58,000 bases of DNA from positions 18,924,149 to 18,982,148 of the forward strand of contig CM055106.1 in the NCBI GenBank assembly GCA_029204225.1, in the 5' to 3' direction. The position numbers and the translations under genes are program-made. The notes under the pieces are model-generated. The model did no database searches. It was not told the origin of the DNA and saw only the letters and a list, made by a program, of their open reading frames with translations. This document shows, piece after piece, positions 12,001-21,493 of this stretch. Source of the stretch: Diphasiastrum complanatum. Lineage: Eukaryota > Streptophyta > Lycopodiopsida > Lycopodiales > Lycopodiaceae. Each line of letters begins with the position of its first letter. Position 1 is the stretch's first letter.

Positions 12001-15000
12001 TGAGATAGAGCATCAACATGTATGTCATGCAACATGAGCATGTGTAGATGAGACACATGCAAAAGGTTACCCATTAGATGCATGTGAAGAGGAGGTATCT
12101 AGTTCCTACCATTATTCCATACCTTATAGCTCTTGAGTCCTGTTGCCACAACGAAGCCAAAGCGTATCCAAGATGAGATACAACCACAACATCACGATGA
12201 TGAGCCATTCATAGTACAAGCGCAATTTTTTTAACACATTATGTATTGGATTAATCTCACGAGGATGAGGTATGTCTAGGTGTCGCACTTGTACAATCCT
12301 TTCATCAGTTGATAACCATTGCTCTTTTGATTGTTTCAAAGCTTACACATGAGCCATTTGATTCGTATGATACAATATGCATATGTAAAGCACGCACATG
12401 AGATTGTTCCAATAGGGGTAGGGGCTCTTGTTCCTTCAATGAACGTTATACATCGTAGTGTACCAACAATGCTATAACAACACCGGATCTAGTGTCAGAA
12501 TTCTCAATGGAGCTCTCTGTTCACTTGTGGCCTTAGATACTATGCATCCTTTAGCATTGAGGGGTGTACTTTCATGATGGTTTAGTATGGAGGGTTGGCA
12601 TGGTTGTATATGGTAACCATGGACTAGTCTTGACATTATAGTGCTATATAATATTAAATTCAAGTCACTTGTAGTCCATTAGGTTGGCATGGGAGATCAT
12701 GGGATCTAAGTAGTAGTGTGTTGTTCAGTTGGCATGGGATATATGTAACAATTTTGACCACATGCTATTGTTTTCTTCTTCTTGTTAATACAATAATTTG
12801 GCATTCTTGGTATATTTGAATTTTGAGTATGTGTCGAAGTTTCCCATGCGGATGGATGCTTATTGTCACAAAACTGTCTCTCCAAGCTTTTGAAACTAAG
12901 AAGGCCGGTGTGCAGAATGAACCTCCTGTTGTGCACATTACCTTCAAAGTTGAGCACTATTGCAACTGCCTCTTCCATGGTTTTGCAACTTTCGTTAAGA
13001 ACTGAAGGCCTTATGTTAGGGACTCAGACCATTAAGCCCCAAAATTTAACTTTGAAATCGGACGTTGGATTGGGCCTATTGACTTGACCAGTGACTCATG
13101 GACCGCATCGCATGTATGCCGCTTGTCATCATCAGGGTTGTGTACTTGGCTTGGAGACTTCTACCTTGAAGGTATACTAGGGGAGAAGATCTCAGTTACA
13201 TTCTATCTACTTAGGAGAAGGTGGATGGTAGAGCGCTTATGCATAGCTAGGATGAGAGCTAACTAGATGGGTGATGGCTCTAGCGGCGGCATGGGACATC
13301 GTTAGGGTTGGAGGCCGAATCCTACTTGTTGACATGCCAGGGCATGAAGGGTGGATTTTGATCCTATGGTGGGGTGGATCATGTGCATAGAAGTTAGGGC
13401 GGCGATCCACCACCTCCCCTTCTTAACACAAGACAGAGCCAAGTGCCGGTCACATTACATTTCCTAAGGACGTCATAACATAAAGTCGATCGTATTTACA
13501 TTGGAGTTGACAATTCAAGACTTTCCCTCTCTAGTTGATACTTTATTTGTGGTAGCCATGGACAATACCACTTCTTGCACTTTAAATCCTCTTCTTACTT
13601 CCTAGTCATGGATCCTAACCAATTCACACAGCCCATGTCTCCTCCTGTAGAAGTTATGGCTTGCTTTGGATCAATGGGGTTGTTGGTGGCCAACCTGTCA
13701 CAGTTTTGTACACATAATTTTATTAACTGTAAGTTGTTGTAGAGGCTAAAGGTGGAAACAAAGCAAAGTGACCACCGATATGTGGTAAAGCTGGCAACGG
13801 GAGAGTCGAGTATGGGACCGGATAATCCCGCTTCTACCACTACAAATTTAGGCCTACAGAGATAACTTAGACTTTCATGTTGTGAATCTATCCACATCTC
13901 CATTAAGCTCTATGAGTGAGCCATTATGCAAGAACGACAAACTGTGAGTTACATAGTCTCCTTATATTCTTTTGCTTTGGTTGAATGTATGAATCTTGCC
14001 GAATCCCGATTATGATTCTTATTTTTGCTGGTTAAAAGATTTCACTTACCATGAGGAATGCAATTTACAAAATTACAATATACACTAATGCTTAACCATC
14101 TAAAGGAAGAAAATTCACTAGAACGTGAAACCTTTAGAAGACTTAGACAAGAATTTAGTAACTTTTTCCTAGAACAGCTACCTGAGGGTCTTCCCCTCTC
14201 TAGGGAAGTTGACCATGGCATTAAACTCCTTCTTGGTAGCTTGCCTGTATTGTTATATCCTTACAGGATGAGCAGTACCGAGGATGAATTTTTTAAAGAA
14301 TTGCAAAACTATCTTAAGATGGGCCATGTTAGGCCTAGCAAGTCCCCTTGGGGGCTCCTGTTTTATTAATCAATAAAAAGGACTAAGGAACACGTCTTTG
14401 TATAGACTATAAAAAGTTAAGTAAATTAGCCATTAAGAATAAATACCCCTTACCTCGAATGGATGAACTGGTTAATCGATTTCATGGAGTACTTCTTCAA
14501 AATTGATTTGAGATTAGGGTATCATTAGATTCGAATAAAGAGTAACGATGTTGAGAAAATGGAGTTTAGGACTAGATAGGGTCACTATGAGTTTCTAGTT
14601 TTACCATTTGGGCTGACGAATGCCCTGCGACTTTCCAACAAATGATGAACGATCTTCTTCGTCCATATCTAGGAAAGTTTGTTAGTGTTTACTTAGATGA
14701 CGCCTTCATCTCATAGTTGCAGTGAATCGGAATTTTTTTTTTTTTTCTTCACCCAATTTTTTTTGGGACCTGAAATGTATTGGAATTGGACCTTTAATAT
14801 AATAAAATCGAACCTGAAACTACAAGAAACGCATATTATAGGTCCGATTCTAGTATATTTTAGTCATAGTTGCAGCGAATTGCGATTCGCAAATTTTGTT
14901 GCAGCGGATCCCAAATTTGTTTGTTTTCTTTGCTTTACCCAAATTTTTTTGAGACCTGAAATGTATTGGAATTGGACCTATAATATACTGAAATTGAACT

Positions 15001-16066
15001 TGAAACTACAAGAAACACATATTATAGGTCCGATTCCAGTATATTATAGGTCCAATTCAGTATATTATAGAACACAGATAAATCGGAGACGCATTTACTC
15101 TTACCTCAAAGGTCTCAAGGTTAATGTAGTGGTGGATTTCTTGCAAGATATGCAAGAAATGCTGCTTGTCGCTTGAGATAATGTGAAAGCGGCTCAGGAT
15201 AGAGCCCAGTTTTTATGCCAATCAAAAGCGGCATCCTCGGGTCTTTATGGAAGGGGATTGGGCCTACCTTAGAATTCCAAAAGATTCCAAGGTATCGAGG
15301 ACAAGCAAATGTCCTAAGGTGTCCTCTCATTTCAATTCGTATTGTGAAAAAACTCAATCGGAATGCCTATCGGCTAGATCTTTCGCTAGGAATCAAAGTC
15401 CATCCAGTCTTCCACGTGAGTTGTTTAAAGGAATGACTTGGTGCAAAGGATGGTTTGATTCAAATAGAAGAGTTAGTTCAGCTAGAGGATCTGTACCTTC
15501 TGAACCACAAGCCATTGTTGATGTACGTCAATGTGGGCTTAGAAACCGGAAGGTATAGAAGGAGACGGAGAAGGATATGAATATGGTGGAGCGTATTGAG
15601 AGTTTGACACATAACTTCTAGCCATAGTCGAGAGTCGAGAGCATCACTCACATCTCTGCCATGGTCCCTCTCCATACTGTTCATGTGAGCTTGCATAGAC
15701 GGAGAAACACCTGTAGGCGAACTTGCAGTCACTGTATGCGGATTATGGTCATGGCTGGGGATAGGACTAGTAGGCGGTGATTCGATGGTTAAGAGGCATA
15801 TCGACATGGAATGGAGATGCTCTTATGAAAAATGTTGCTCTATCCACAAAAAGAGCTCTTATGGGTCCTGTTGTTTATGCCCTTAAGAAATGACATCACT
15901 ATTTGCACCATGTCTTTTTTGATGTCCTCTTTTATCACTAGTCACTACATTATTTATATTCTTAGAAAGACCTCTGGGACCATCAATTCTATTACCTCCA
16001 GTTTCTTCAAATCTTCCACTTTGACATCCAATATTGCCCCCCAAAAAGTAATTTGCGCACGCACAT

Positions 16067-16104
<38 letters not shown>

Positions 16105-19100
16105 TGCAAGAGCCTTTTTCCAAGACCCCACCAATTCTACTCTCTAGTCGATAGATGCCTTTACCATTAGGCGCACTATGTGTTCCTAGTACACTTGATA
16201 TTCACCCCAAGCTGCTATCAAATGCTCATCTTTCAGCTGTTGGCGGTCATTTTGGCTTTCAAAGGTCCTTTACTTGCCTTGAATCGCACTTTTATTGGCC
16301 CTCCATGAGGACTGAACTAGGCAAATTGTTAGGAATTAATGTTTATTTGATACCCCTTAATGATAGTTTGGCCGTGCCTGTGTGCTATTTTAGGGGCCAT
16401 TCTATTTATAGTAAATTTATTTTTTAAAGCTTCTGCATGTAGGTGGGTGCACTACAACTAAATTAGGATCTATTTAGTACTTAGAAATTCATCTTGGGAC
16501 TTTACCCAATATAGGTAGTAATTATAGCAATTAGCTTTTGCTCTTTTGCTATTTACTTTAGGTTCTTAGCTTTTCTCATTGATTAGAGAATCTATTTAAG
16601 TAGGCTAGCGCCCCACCACAATAATTCCAATATGCTAGAGCATTGCTCAATTCTCCTATGATCTGAATTCTCTCTATGCTTGGTTTTGTGTGAGTGCTAG
16701 TAGGACTAGTAACTTCATCTAGAATCTGACATGGTATTAGAGCAGGCTATTTGGTAAGAGAGAGAGATTGTTTGCAGGGTTGCAAGAAGATTAATTGGAA
16801 GACAAAGCTGCATGCGGAGTTGATGGTGTTGGGAAGACAACGGATCTGGATCTCTGCACCTGGATCGCTGGTGGTGGTATCAGATCTGCTGCTAGTGTCT
16901 ATCACTGAGATTGATTGAGACAGATTGTTGGTTGCATGTTGGATTGCTGCCTACTGATTGCAGAAATCAGATTGATTGCCTGCAGATCACTGACTGTCTA
17001 TAATCTTGGATCACTGCAGAACAGATCTGGGATCTGTTCACTGATAGTTTGACAGAGCTGTTCGCTAGTAGTCTGACAGAGCTGTTCGCTGGTAGTCTGA
17101 CAGAGCTGTTTCGCTGGTAGTCTGACAGAGCTGGTTCGCTGGTAGTCTGGCAGAGCTGTTCACTGGTAGTCTGACAGAGCTATTCGCTGGTTGTCTGACA
17201 AAGCTGTTCCCTGGTAGTCTGACAGAGCTGTTCGCTGGTAGTCTGACAGACCTGTTCCCTGGTTGTCTGACAGATCTGTTCCCTGGTAGTCTGACAGATC
17301 TGTTCGTTGGTTGTCTGACAGATCTGTTCACTGGTTTTCTGACAGATCTGTTCATTGGTAGTCTGACAGAGCAAAATCAAGTTGTTGGAAGTTGCTATAG
17401 ATCAGTATTACGGCAGGATTGAATTATGCTGTGTTACCGGAGTCTAGCAAGCTAGATGGAACGAACTACAACATATGGAAGTTCAAGATGCAGAATATTC
17501 TCCAGGATAGAGAATTTTGGGATATCGTCACAGGTGTTGAGATACCTCCTCCCATTGAAAGGGAGTTGCGGGAGTATCAGAGATGTAGAAGAAAAGCTCA
17601 TTATATCATTAACTTGTCCTTTAGGGATATGATCATACCTCATATCAGAGATGCTGTTGGACCCAAGGAGGCTTGGGATGTACTGGAGAACTTGTATGAA
17701 ACGGTAAATCAATCACGAATCTTGTTCTTGACTAATAAGCTTCACACATTGAAGATGGGTATAGGTGAATCAGTAACGGACTACTTTATCGGGTGAAAAA
17801 TCTGAGAGGACAACTTATTGCCGTTGGAGAAAGTGTTCAAGATTCAATGTTGGTATCCATTGTACTTAATAGTCTACCTTTGGCCTATCAAAACTTTGTA
17901 ATGATGCTATCATTAAGAGAAACGAGGCCTTCTTTCGATGATGCCATCTTACTACAAGAAGAAATGAGACGACAAGATATTGTCAACATGGACGATTTCG
18001 AGGAACAGGCATTCCTCGCAAAGAAGCAAGAGAAAAGTTCCAAGAAGGGTGGCAAAGGGAGAAAGAGGAAGAAGAAGAAGCAGATATGGAGGAGAATAAA
18101 TCAAATCGATCAAAAGATGGAAAGAAAGTGGTTCGAAAAGGAAACAACTTAATTTGCAAAAAATCAGGACATTATGCAAAGGAATGTTGGCATAACAAGT
18201 TCAAGAAAAAGCAGGACGAGAATTTTGCTGAAGAAGAAGAAACATCTAATGCAAAATTGAGTGCTTTGGATCTTGAAGACTATGAGTTGTTTTCGGCATC
18301 GACGTCTTCTGGTAGTGGCTTCTCGAAGGAGGAAGACTATTGGTTTATTGATTCAGGAGCTTCAAAGCGTATGACACCTAGGTGGCTATCTAATTTTCAA
18401 AAATTAGATGATGGGCCAAATGTGAAGTTGGGAGACAGTTACACATTTGATATAAAAGGAGCTGTAAAAATACAAGTTCAACTACCTTCAAGGAAGATTG
18501 GAAACATGAAGGATGTGCTTTATGTACCAGGAATCAAGAAAAACTTACTCTTAGTATCAGCTATTGCAAAGCAACACATGGTGGAACAACGGTGTCTCAT
18601 CAAGAGGAAAAATAATGTAGTAGTAGCTGAGGGCATACTTGCAGGGCGGTTGTTCAAACTTCAAGCTCAGGTGGTGGATCGTCATGCAAGTGTTGTGGAT
18701 ATTGGATCATTGAGTAGGTTATGGCATGAGAGGCTTGGACATCTGAATTACAAAAGTCTACATGTCTTGAGGAAATTTAACATGGTTACAGGTTTTCCTC
18801 AAGTCGTTTCAGATCACAAGTTTTGTGAAGGTTGTGTCTTAGGCAAGTATCATATGAAGAAATTTTTGCCTAGTACATTCAGGGTGAAAAATGTTCTAGA
18901 ACTTGTTTGTACAGATTTGTGTGGTCCTATGAGGACTCAATCTTATGGGGGAGCAAGTTACTTTATGGTGGTTGTGGATGATTATCCTAGGAAGACATTT
19001 ATCTTCTGAAGAATAAGGGTGAAGCATTCAAATATTTCACATGGTTTAAGATACAGGTGGAGAAAGAAATAGATAGACAAATTAAGATACTTCGCTCGGA

Positions 19101-20731
19101 CAAAGGGGGAGAGTATCTTTCTACGAAATTTCAGGTGTTTTGCAAGGATCATGGTATAAAGAGATAATTTGCAAATATGGACATGCCTCAACAAAATGGA
19201 GTTGCAGAAAGAAAGAACCGGTCTATAGTGGAAACTATGAGGAGTATGCTCAAGAGTAAAAATCTTCCAAATATGTTTTGGGGTGAAGCAATTAAAACAG
19301 TGGTTTATCTTTTGAATCGAAGTCCTACAAAGGTTGTAGAAACTTAACATATTAAATGTTATACTAAGTTCCAATGGGTTCAGGATTCAGCCAATTAATA
19401 AGTCAAGTGACAGTTTGATATATTATTTCTTGTGTAGAGACATTTTGAGAACTTTTGTGGTTTGAAAGTCTTATAATTGGAGTATACAACTGCTATGACA
19501 ATGCACCATTGCATTATGTCCTGAGTCCTCCAATTCTTTCCAGTTTTTGAGGTGAAAACACGTCCCAAACTTTATGGCCGCCATCCACCTTTTTCAGCTT
19601 TGTATCATGTCTTATATCTACGGCTATACAGCCAGACTCAATTTCCTTCCATACTACTGATAACTTAGCCATCACTTAACATGCATTGTTATGCCATACT
19701 TCACTATGATGTTGAATTCATTATGCAAGTGCTTTTCAGTTTCAGACCTCGGGTGCAAGTTTTCTTGCATGAAAGGCTGCAAATCTAGGCGTGGCTTTAT
19801 GTTTTGAGCATTGATTGATTGTGCACTGGATTGCACTTGAAGAATTGGGTGTTTTATAGTGTATGAATTGATGAATGGATTTGATCTTCAAGCCTTATTT
19901 GGCTATGATTTGCATTGCACGTGTATTTTTAAAATCTGTTTTATGGGACCTAAATTACCTGCAATTTTTGTGATTATTTTGAATCTCTTTGAATTTGTCA
20001 AGAGGTATGCTAAATTTATTTGATCCCCCGATGGGCCTACTTTCTTTGTCACATTAAGCGAAGAAATTTGTTATAGTGCTCTACCATTAACAAAAGGCGG
20101 GCTTTTTGACAAAGATTGGACAGCCATGAAGAACCTCTTAGCTGCAGTCTAAACTCAGTAATATTTAAAGACAATCATGAGTGCTGTAATTGGCAATGAG
20201 TAACAGCAGTGTTTGGAAGTAAACGAACGCTCTTCTCTTGTGAATGTTATTGGCATGATATATGTGAAGTGTAAGGCCGGAGATTTCTTTGTTGCAATTA
20301 GAGAGTCTTATTGTGATTGCGTCTATCTTTCTTTGATTGTTACATTAGAGTTTTCTTCCTTTTTTACGTCCTGCATGTCATTCCTGTTAAAAAAGCATCG
20401 AGTTCCAGACATGGGCAATTGTCTATGTTTCCTCGTTAAACAACTCTTGAATGTTGGACCTATTCCGCTGCTTCAATTTGTATTATCCCTCTTGTTGGTC
20501 TTGATCACAGGAAAGAGCTGCACTTAGGAGGGAAAATGATCGGTATCCTGATGTTGAAAAAGTATGGCCTAGACCTGATCCTCAGGTATTTTCTAGTTTT
20601 TTATGCTTTCACATTGATAGTCGGCACTTGAGAAATCCTACATACAGCAGATCCATTGCCTGTTTAACACGATGACTTATTATTGTTAGGATACTGGCCT
20701 AATTCGAGGAAAAGTGAAGGATCCCAAATAA
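8844..20731 (+). CDS. Small plant single-pass membrane protein, 3 exons (91 aa)
   Basis: The coding sequence joins exons 8844-9002, 20511-20585 and 20690-20731 (159, 75 and 42 bp including the stop), all in phase 0. Donors are GTATGT (9003) and GTATTT (20586); acceptors end in CACAG (20510) and GTTAG (20689). The protein begins MARNTVVGN, has Gly/Asn-rich residues 8-26, one hydrophobic segment at about 27-42 (ending AYYLW), a highly charged Glu/Arg stretch at 43-62, and a conserved-looking tail with WPRPDPQDTGLIRG. No cleavable signal is obvious. I recall similar short proteins in other land plants, annotated as uncharacterised or transmembrane proteins, but cannot name a symbol or function; the location (possibly an organelle membrane) is unknown. 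The start is the first ATG in frame; a TTG precedes it. A 96-codon readthrough of exon 1 would arise if intron 1 were retained. The exceptional feature is the 11.5-kb transposon-filled first intron. Confidence 0.85.
9930..11270 (+). mobile_element. Decayed LTR-retrotransposon: primer site and gag-like remnant
   Basis: TGGTATCAGAACTC at 9930-9943 resembles a plant primer binding site for initiator tRNA-Met. Downstream, heavily frameshifted sequence contains a stretch near 11185-11220 reading like the LEG-x-x-WW motif of gypsy gag proteins, and a 70-codon charged frame at 10473-10685. No LTR boundary can be set. It may be the 5' part of the gypsy remnant found at 13595. Confidence 0.35.
11271..13594. 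other. Intronic sequence without recognised genes
   Basis: Short frames on both strands overlap one another and lack motifs. Nothing here is supported beyond being intron. Confidence 0.35.
13863..13965 (-). pseudogene. Inverted gypsy protease-RT linker segment
   Basis: Read on the minus strand this encodes a [15 protein letters not shown]-like block that lies between protease and reverse transcriptase in gypsy elements. The related minus-strand fragment at 21494-22270 has protease and this linker in the same orientation, whereas here protease and RT are on the plus strand and only the linker is reversed. The piece is therefore a local inversion. Confidence 0.65.
14058..14712 (+). pseudogene. 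Gypsy reverse transcriptase fragment
   Basis: The frame 14058-14369 carries the classic start of a gypsy reverse transcriptase: [13 protein letters not shown], then PYRMS, then VRPSKSPWG. After a stop, homology continues in shifting frames through a CIDYKKL block, [10 protein letters not shown] and a TFQQMMND block to the catalytic VYLDDAF at about 14688-14708. At least two frameshifts and several stops interrupt it. The thumb, RNase H and most of the integrase core are missing downstream. It has no start codon of its own meaning; it was part of a gag-pol polyprotein. Confidence 0.85.
14711..15075. repeat. Duplicated hairpin-forming insertion within gypsy G1
   Basis: Two diverged direct copies (about 14711-14865 and 14869-15060) share TAGTTGCAGnGAAT, a T-rich tract, ACCTGAAATGTATTGGAATT, CTACAAGAAAC and ATATTATAGGTCCGATTC. 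Within the second copy a 21-nt sequence at 14970-14990 is perfectly inverted at 15037-15057, giving a hairpin with a 46-nt loop. It interrupts the gypsy just after the YLDD block. It may be a small non-autonomous transposon; no target duplication was identified. Confidence 0.6.
15125..15560 (+). pseudogene. Gypsy integrase C-terminus and chromodomain-like tail
   Basis: Overlapping frames give an MQEMLLVA block and [10 protein letters not shown], a [10 protein letters not shown]-like block, then [12 protein letters not shown] and [11 protein letters not shown], the usual end of gypsy integrase, followed by [18 protein letters not shown], which resembles the chromodomain start of chromoviruses. 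Frameshifts separate these blocks. The upstream integrase core is absent. Confidence 0.75.
16068..16103. repeat. (CA)n microsatellite
   Basis: About 36 bp of uninterrupted CA dinucleotides. Confidence 0.95.
16155..16326 (+). pseudogene. Gypsy integrase zinc-binding (H2C2) fragment
   Basis: The frame encodes an [15 protein letters not shown] block and [12 protein letters not shown], the H-x-GHFG...FYWP part of the gypsy integrase zinc-binding domain. It ends abruptly at the left LTR of copia C1, so the two cysteines that normally follow are not present. Confidence 0.7.
16327..16731 (+). repeat. Putative 5' LTR of copia C1
   Basis: 405 bp with short inverted tips TGTTAG/CTGACA, next to a primer binding site. 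The left edge is set by the loss of gypsy homology. There is no second copy in the window, so the boundaries are inferred. A TATA-like CTATTTAAG lies near 16590. Confidence 0.55.
16732..16746 (+). promoter_or_regulatory. Primer binding site of copia C1
   Basis: TGGTATTAGAGCAGG resembles the usual plant copia primer site TGGTATCAGAGC (initiator tRNA-Met) with one early mismatch, directly after the LTR end. Confidence 0.7.
17045..17372. repeat. 24-bp tandem repeat in the copia C1 leader, about 13.5 copies
   Basis: The unit is close to TAGTCTGACAGAGCTGTTCG plus CTGG and repeats with single-base changes and two 1-bp insertions. Since 24 is divisible by 3, it gives repetitive open frames on the minus strand (for example NRSVRQPA repeats at 17355-17065); these are composition artefacts. 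The block lies between the primer site and gag. Confidence 0.9.
17419..19345 (+). pseudogene. Copia C1 gag-protease-integrase, broken
   Basis: The first frame opens at a TTG (17419) rather than ATG and encodes the copia gag ([15 protein letters not shown] block, then LENLYE). A frameshift near 17793 leads into the rest of gag (17793-18152), and another near 18086 into 18086-19009. That frame holds a degenerate zinc knuckle lacking its first cysteine ([12 protein letters not shown]), the protease site [11 protein letters not shown], the pre-integrase [10 protein letters not shown]...CEGCVLGK, and the start of the integrase core CTDLCGP. After the stop at 19007-19009 the core continues in another frame with [10 protein letters not shown] and [10 protein letters not shown] to about 19345. 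The ORF then ends by truncation. Confidence 0.85.
19346..20510. other. Intron 1, right part: no gene recognised
   Basis: Apart from a T-rich 104-codon plus frame (20213-20527) that merely runs into exon 2 out of frame, nothing is identifiable. The sequence just before 20511 has a pyrimidine-rich tract and CACAG acceptor. Confidence 0.5.
20511..20585 (+). CDS. Exon 2 of the membrane-protein gene
   Basis: 25 codons ([20 protein letters not shown], then RPDPQ) that continue the charged region from exon 1 in phase 0. Flanked by CACAG and GTATTT. Confidence 0.85.
20690..20731 (+). CDS. Exon 3 of the membrane-protein gene
   Basis: 13 codons ([13 protein letters not shown]) and TAA, after a 104-bp intron (20586-20689) ending in GTTAG. 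It is too short to be seen as an open frame alone; the support is the in-frame splice and the continuous PDPQ-DTGLI motif. Confidence 0.8.
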   Translation, partial: DTGLIRGKVKDPK

Positions 20732-20850
20732 ATGCGGAGAAGTCGACTTTTTAGGTTTCTGCTGTATTAGTCTGGCATAAGGGAATGCTAGCAATCAAGT
20801 ATGAATCACGTACTTCACTGCAATTTCTTGTAGTTATAGCACCTATATGG

Positions 20851-20856
20851 AATAAA
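20851..20856 (+). terminator. Probable poly(A) signal of the membrane-protein gene
   Basis: AATAAA lies 120 bp after the stop codon, a plausible distance for a plant near-upstream element. Confidence 0.5.
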
Positions 20857-21493
20857 AAGCATGAAGTTTCTACTTTGAGAATCAAAGTTTGTATATTGAA
20901 GAAAGCAAGGCTTTTTGCTCGACTACCATGCACTTTCAATGTTCCACTATAATCTTTTGTTACTTATGGCAAACTTTTCTTTGTTCATAGAGGGCCAAAA
21001 TTACTTTCTGCTCTTCTGCATCTCCTCGTCTGTTTTAGGTGAGCAAGGATTCTGTATTAGTGCCATCATATGTCATATAGCCTATTACAAAACTGATACC
21101 TGCAGATTTTTGAGTCATCTTCTATTTGTCTACTTAGAAGCTAAACAACACAAGTGTTGGAAGGACATTGGTGATATTTGAAAGTACATATCTACCTATA
21201 CTATGACATAGCTGATAGAAATTCTAGCTCTCAACCATTCGTCTAACTAACGTGCCTAACGCATAGTTGCTGTTAGGCCCATGCTATAAGGCAACTGCCC
21301 AAATCTTAAGAAACTTGTTAGTTAGGGTTCAAAGGGCCCAAATACGACAATATACTCATCAATGTCCGCAAATGGCTCATAAATGCTGAATAACAAATAA
21401 GGTTCCAAAGAATATAGTCCAATGACAAAGCATATGCCTAATGCATATTTAAGCACTTGATGTCTTTGATACACGGCCTATAGCTCTGCTTCC
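20857..21493. other. No gene recognised
   Basis: The 3' flank of the host gene. Short overlapping frames only. Confidence 0.4.

Larger units (their letters stand above)
13595..16326 (+). mobile_element. Ty3/gypsy remnant G1, scrambled, chromodomain type
   Basis: Plus-strand pieces in this order: protease-like segment (about 13600-13840, with THNFIN-like residues), an inverted linker (13863-13965), the N-terminal half of reverse transcriptase (14058-14712), a repeat insertion (14711-15075), integrase C-terminus with a VFHVSCLKE motif and the start of a chromodomain-like tail (about 15125-15560), and an integrase zinc-binding fragment (about 16155-16326). In an intact gypsy the zinc-binding part precedes the C-terminus, so the order is disturbed. 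The chromodomain-like tail points to the chromovirus branch. The copia C1 starts exactly where the zinc-binding fragment stops. All frames are broken, so this is a fossil. Confidence 0.8.
16327..19345 (+). mobile_element. Ty1/copia element C1, 3'-truncated
   Basis: It contains a putative 5' LTR (16327-16731, starting TGTTAG and ending CTGACA), primer site, a long repeat-rich leader, and gag-protease-integrase. Homology stops inside the integrase core near 19345; reverse transcriptase, RNase H and the 3' LTR are absent. It lies in intron 1 of the host gene on the same strand and has landed in a gypsy integrase fragment. Confidence 0.8.
9003..20510 (+). other. Giant intron 1 (11,508 bp) with retrotransposon debris
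   Basis: Bounded by GTATGT and CACAG. The sequence just inside each end is unique, as expected for the original intron. Inside lie, in order, a gypsy-like primer site and gag remnant (about 9930-11270), a rearranged gypsy (about 13595-16326) and a truncated copia (16327-19345), all on the same strand as the gene. About 9003-9925, 11270-13590 and 19346-20510 hold nothing I can identify. The boundaries rest on the precise in-frame continuation of the protein in exon 2. Confidence 0.8.

Noticed and set aside
13595-13903. 102-codon minus-strand frame
   Set aside because: The plus strand of the same stretch aligns with the gypsy protease of G3, so the minus frame is a shadow, apart from the inverted linker after 13863.
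15832-16170. 112-codon frame with a His-Thr repeat, and its 83-codon Cys-Val antisense partner
   Set aside because: Both contain the CA microsatellite translation and no motif.
16871-16890. Second primer-site-like GGTGGTATCAGATCTGCTG in the C1 leader
   Set aside because: It is not preceded by an LTR-like end and only the first ten bases match; the site at 16732 fits better.
17065-17380. Minus-strand repeat proteins (NRSVRQPA-type and CQTTxEQI-type frames)
   Set aside because: They are produced by a 24-bp tandem repeat in a copia leader; every frame of such a repeat stays open, and no start or family supports them.
20213-20527. 104-codon hydrophobic frame ending in exon 2
   Set aside because: It is out of frame with exon 2, T-rich, and lies in the end of the intron with its polypyrimidine tract.
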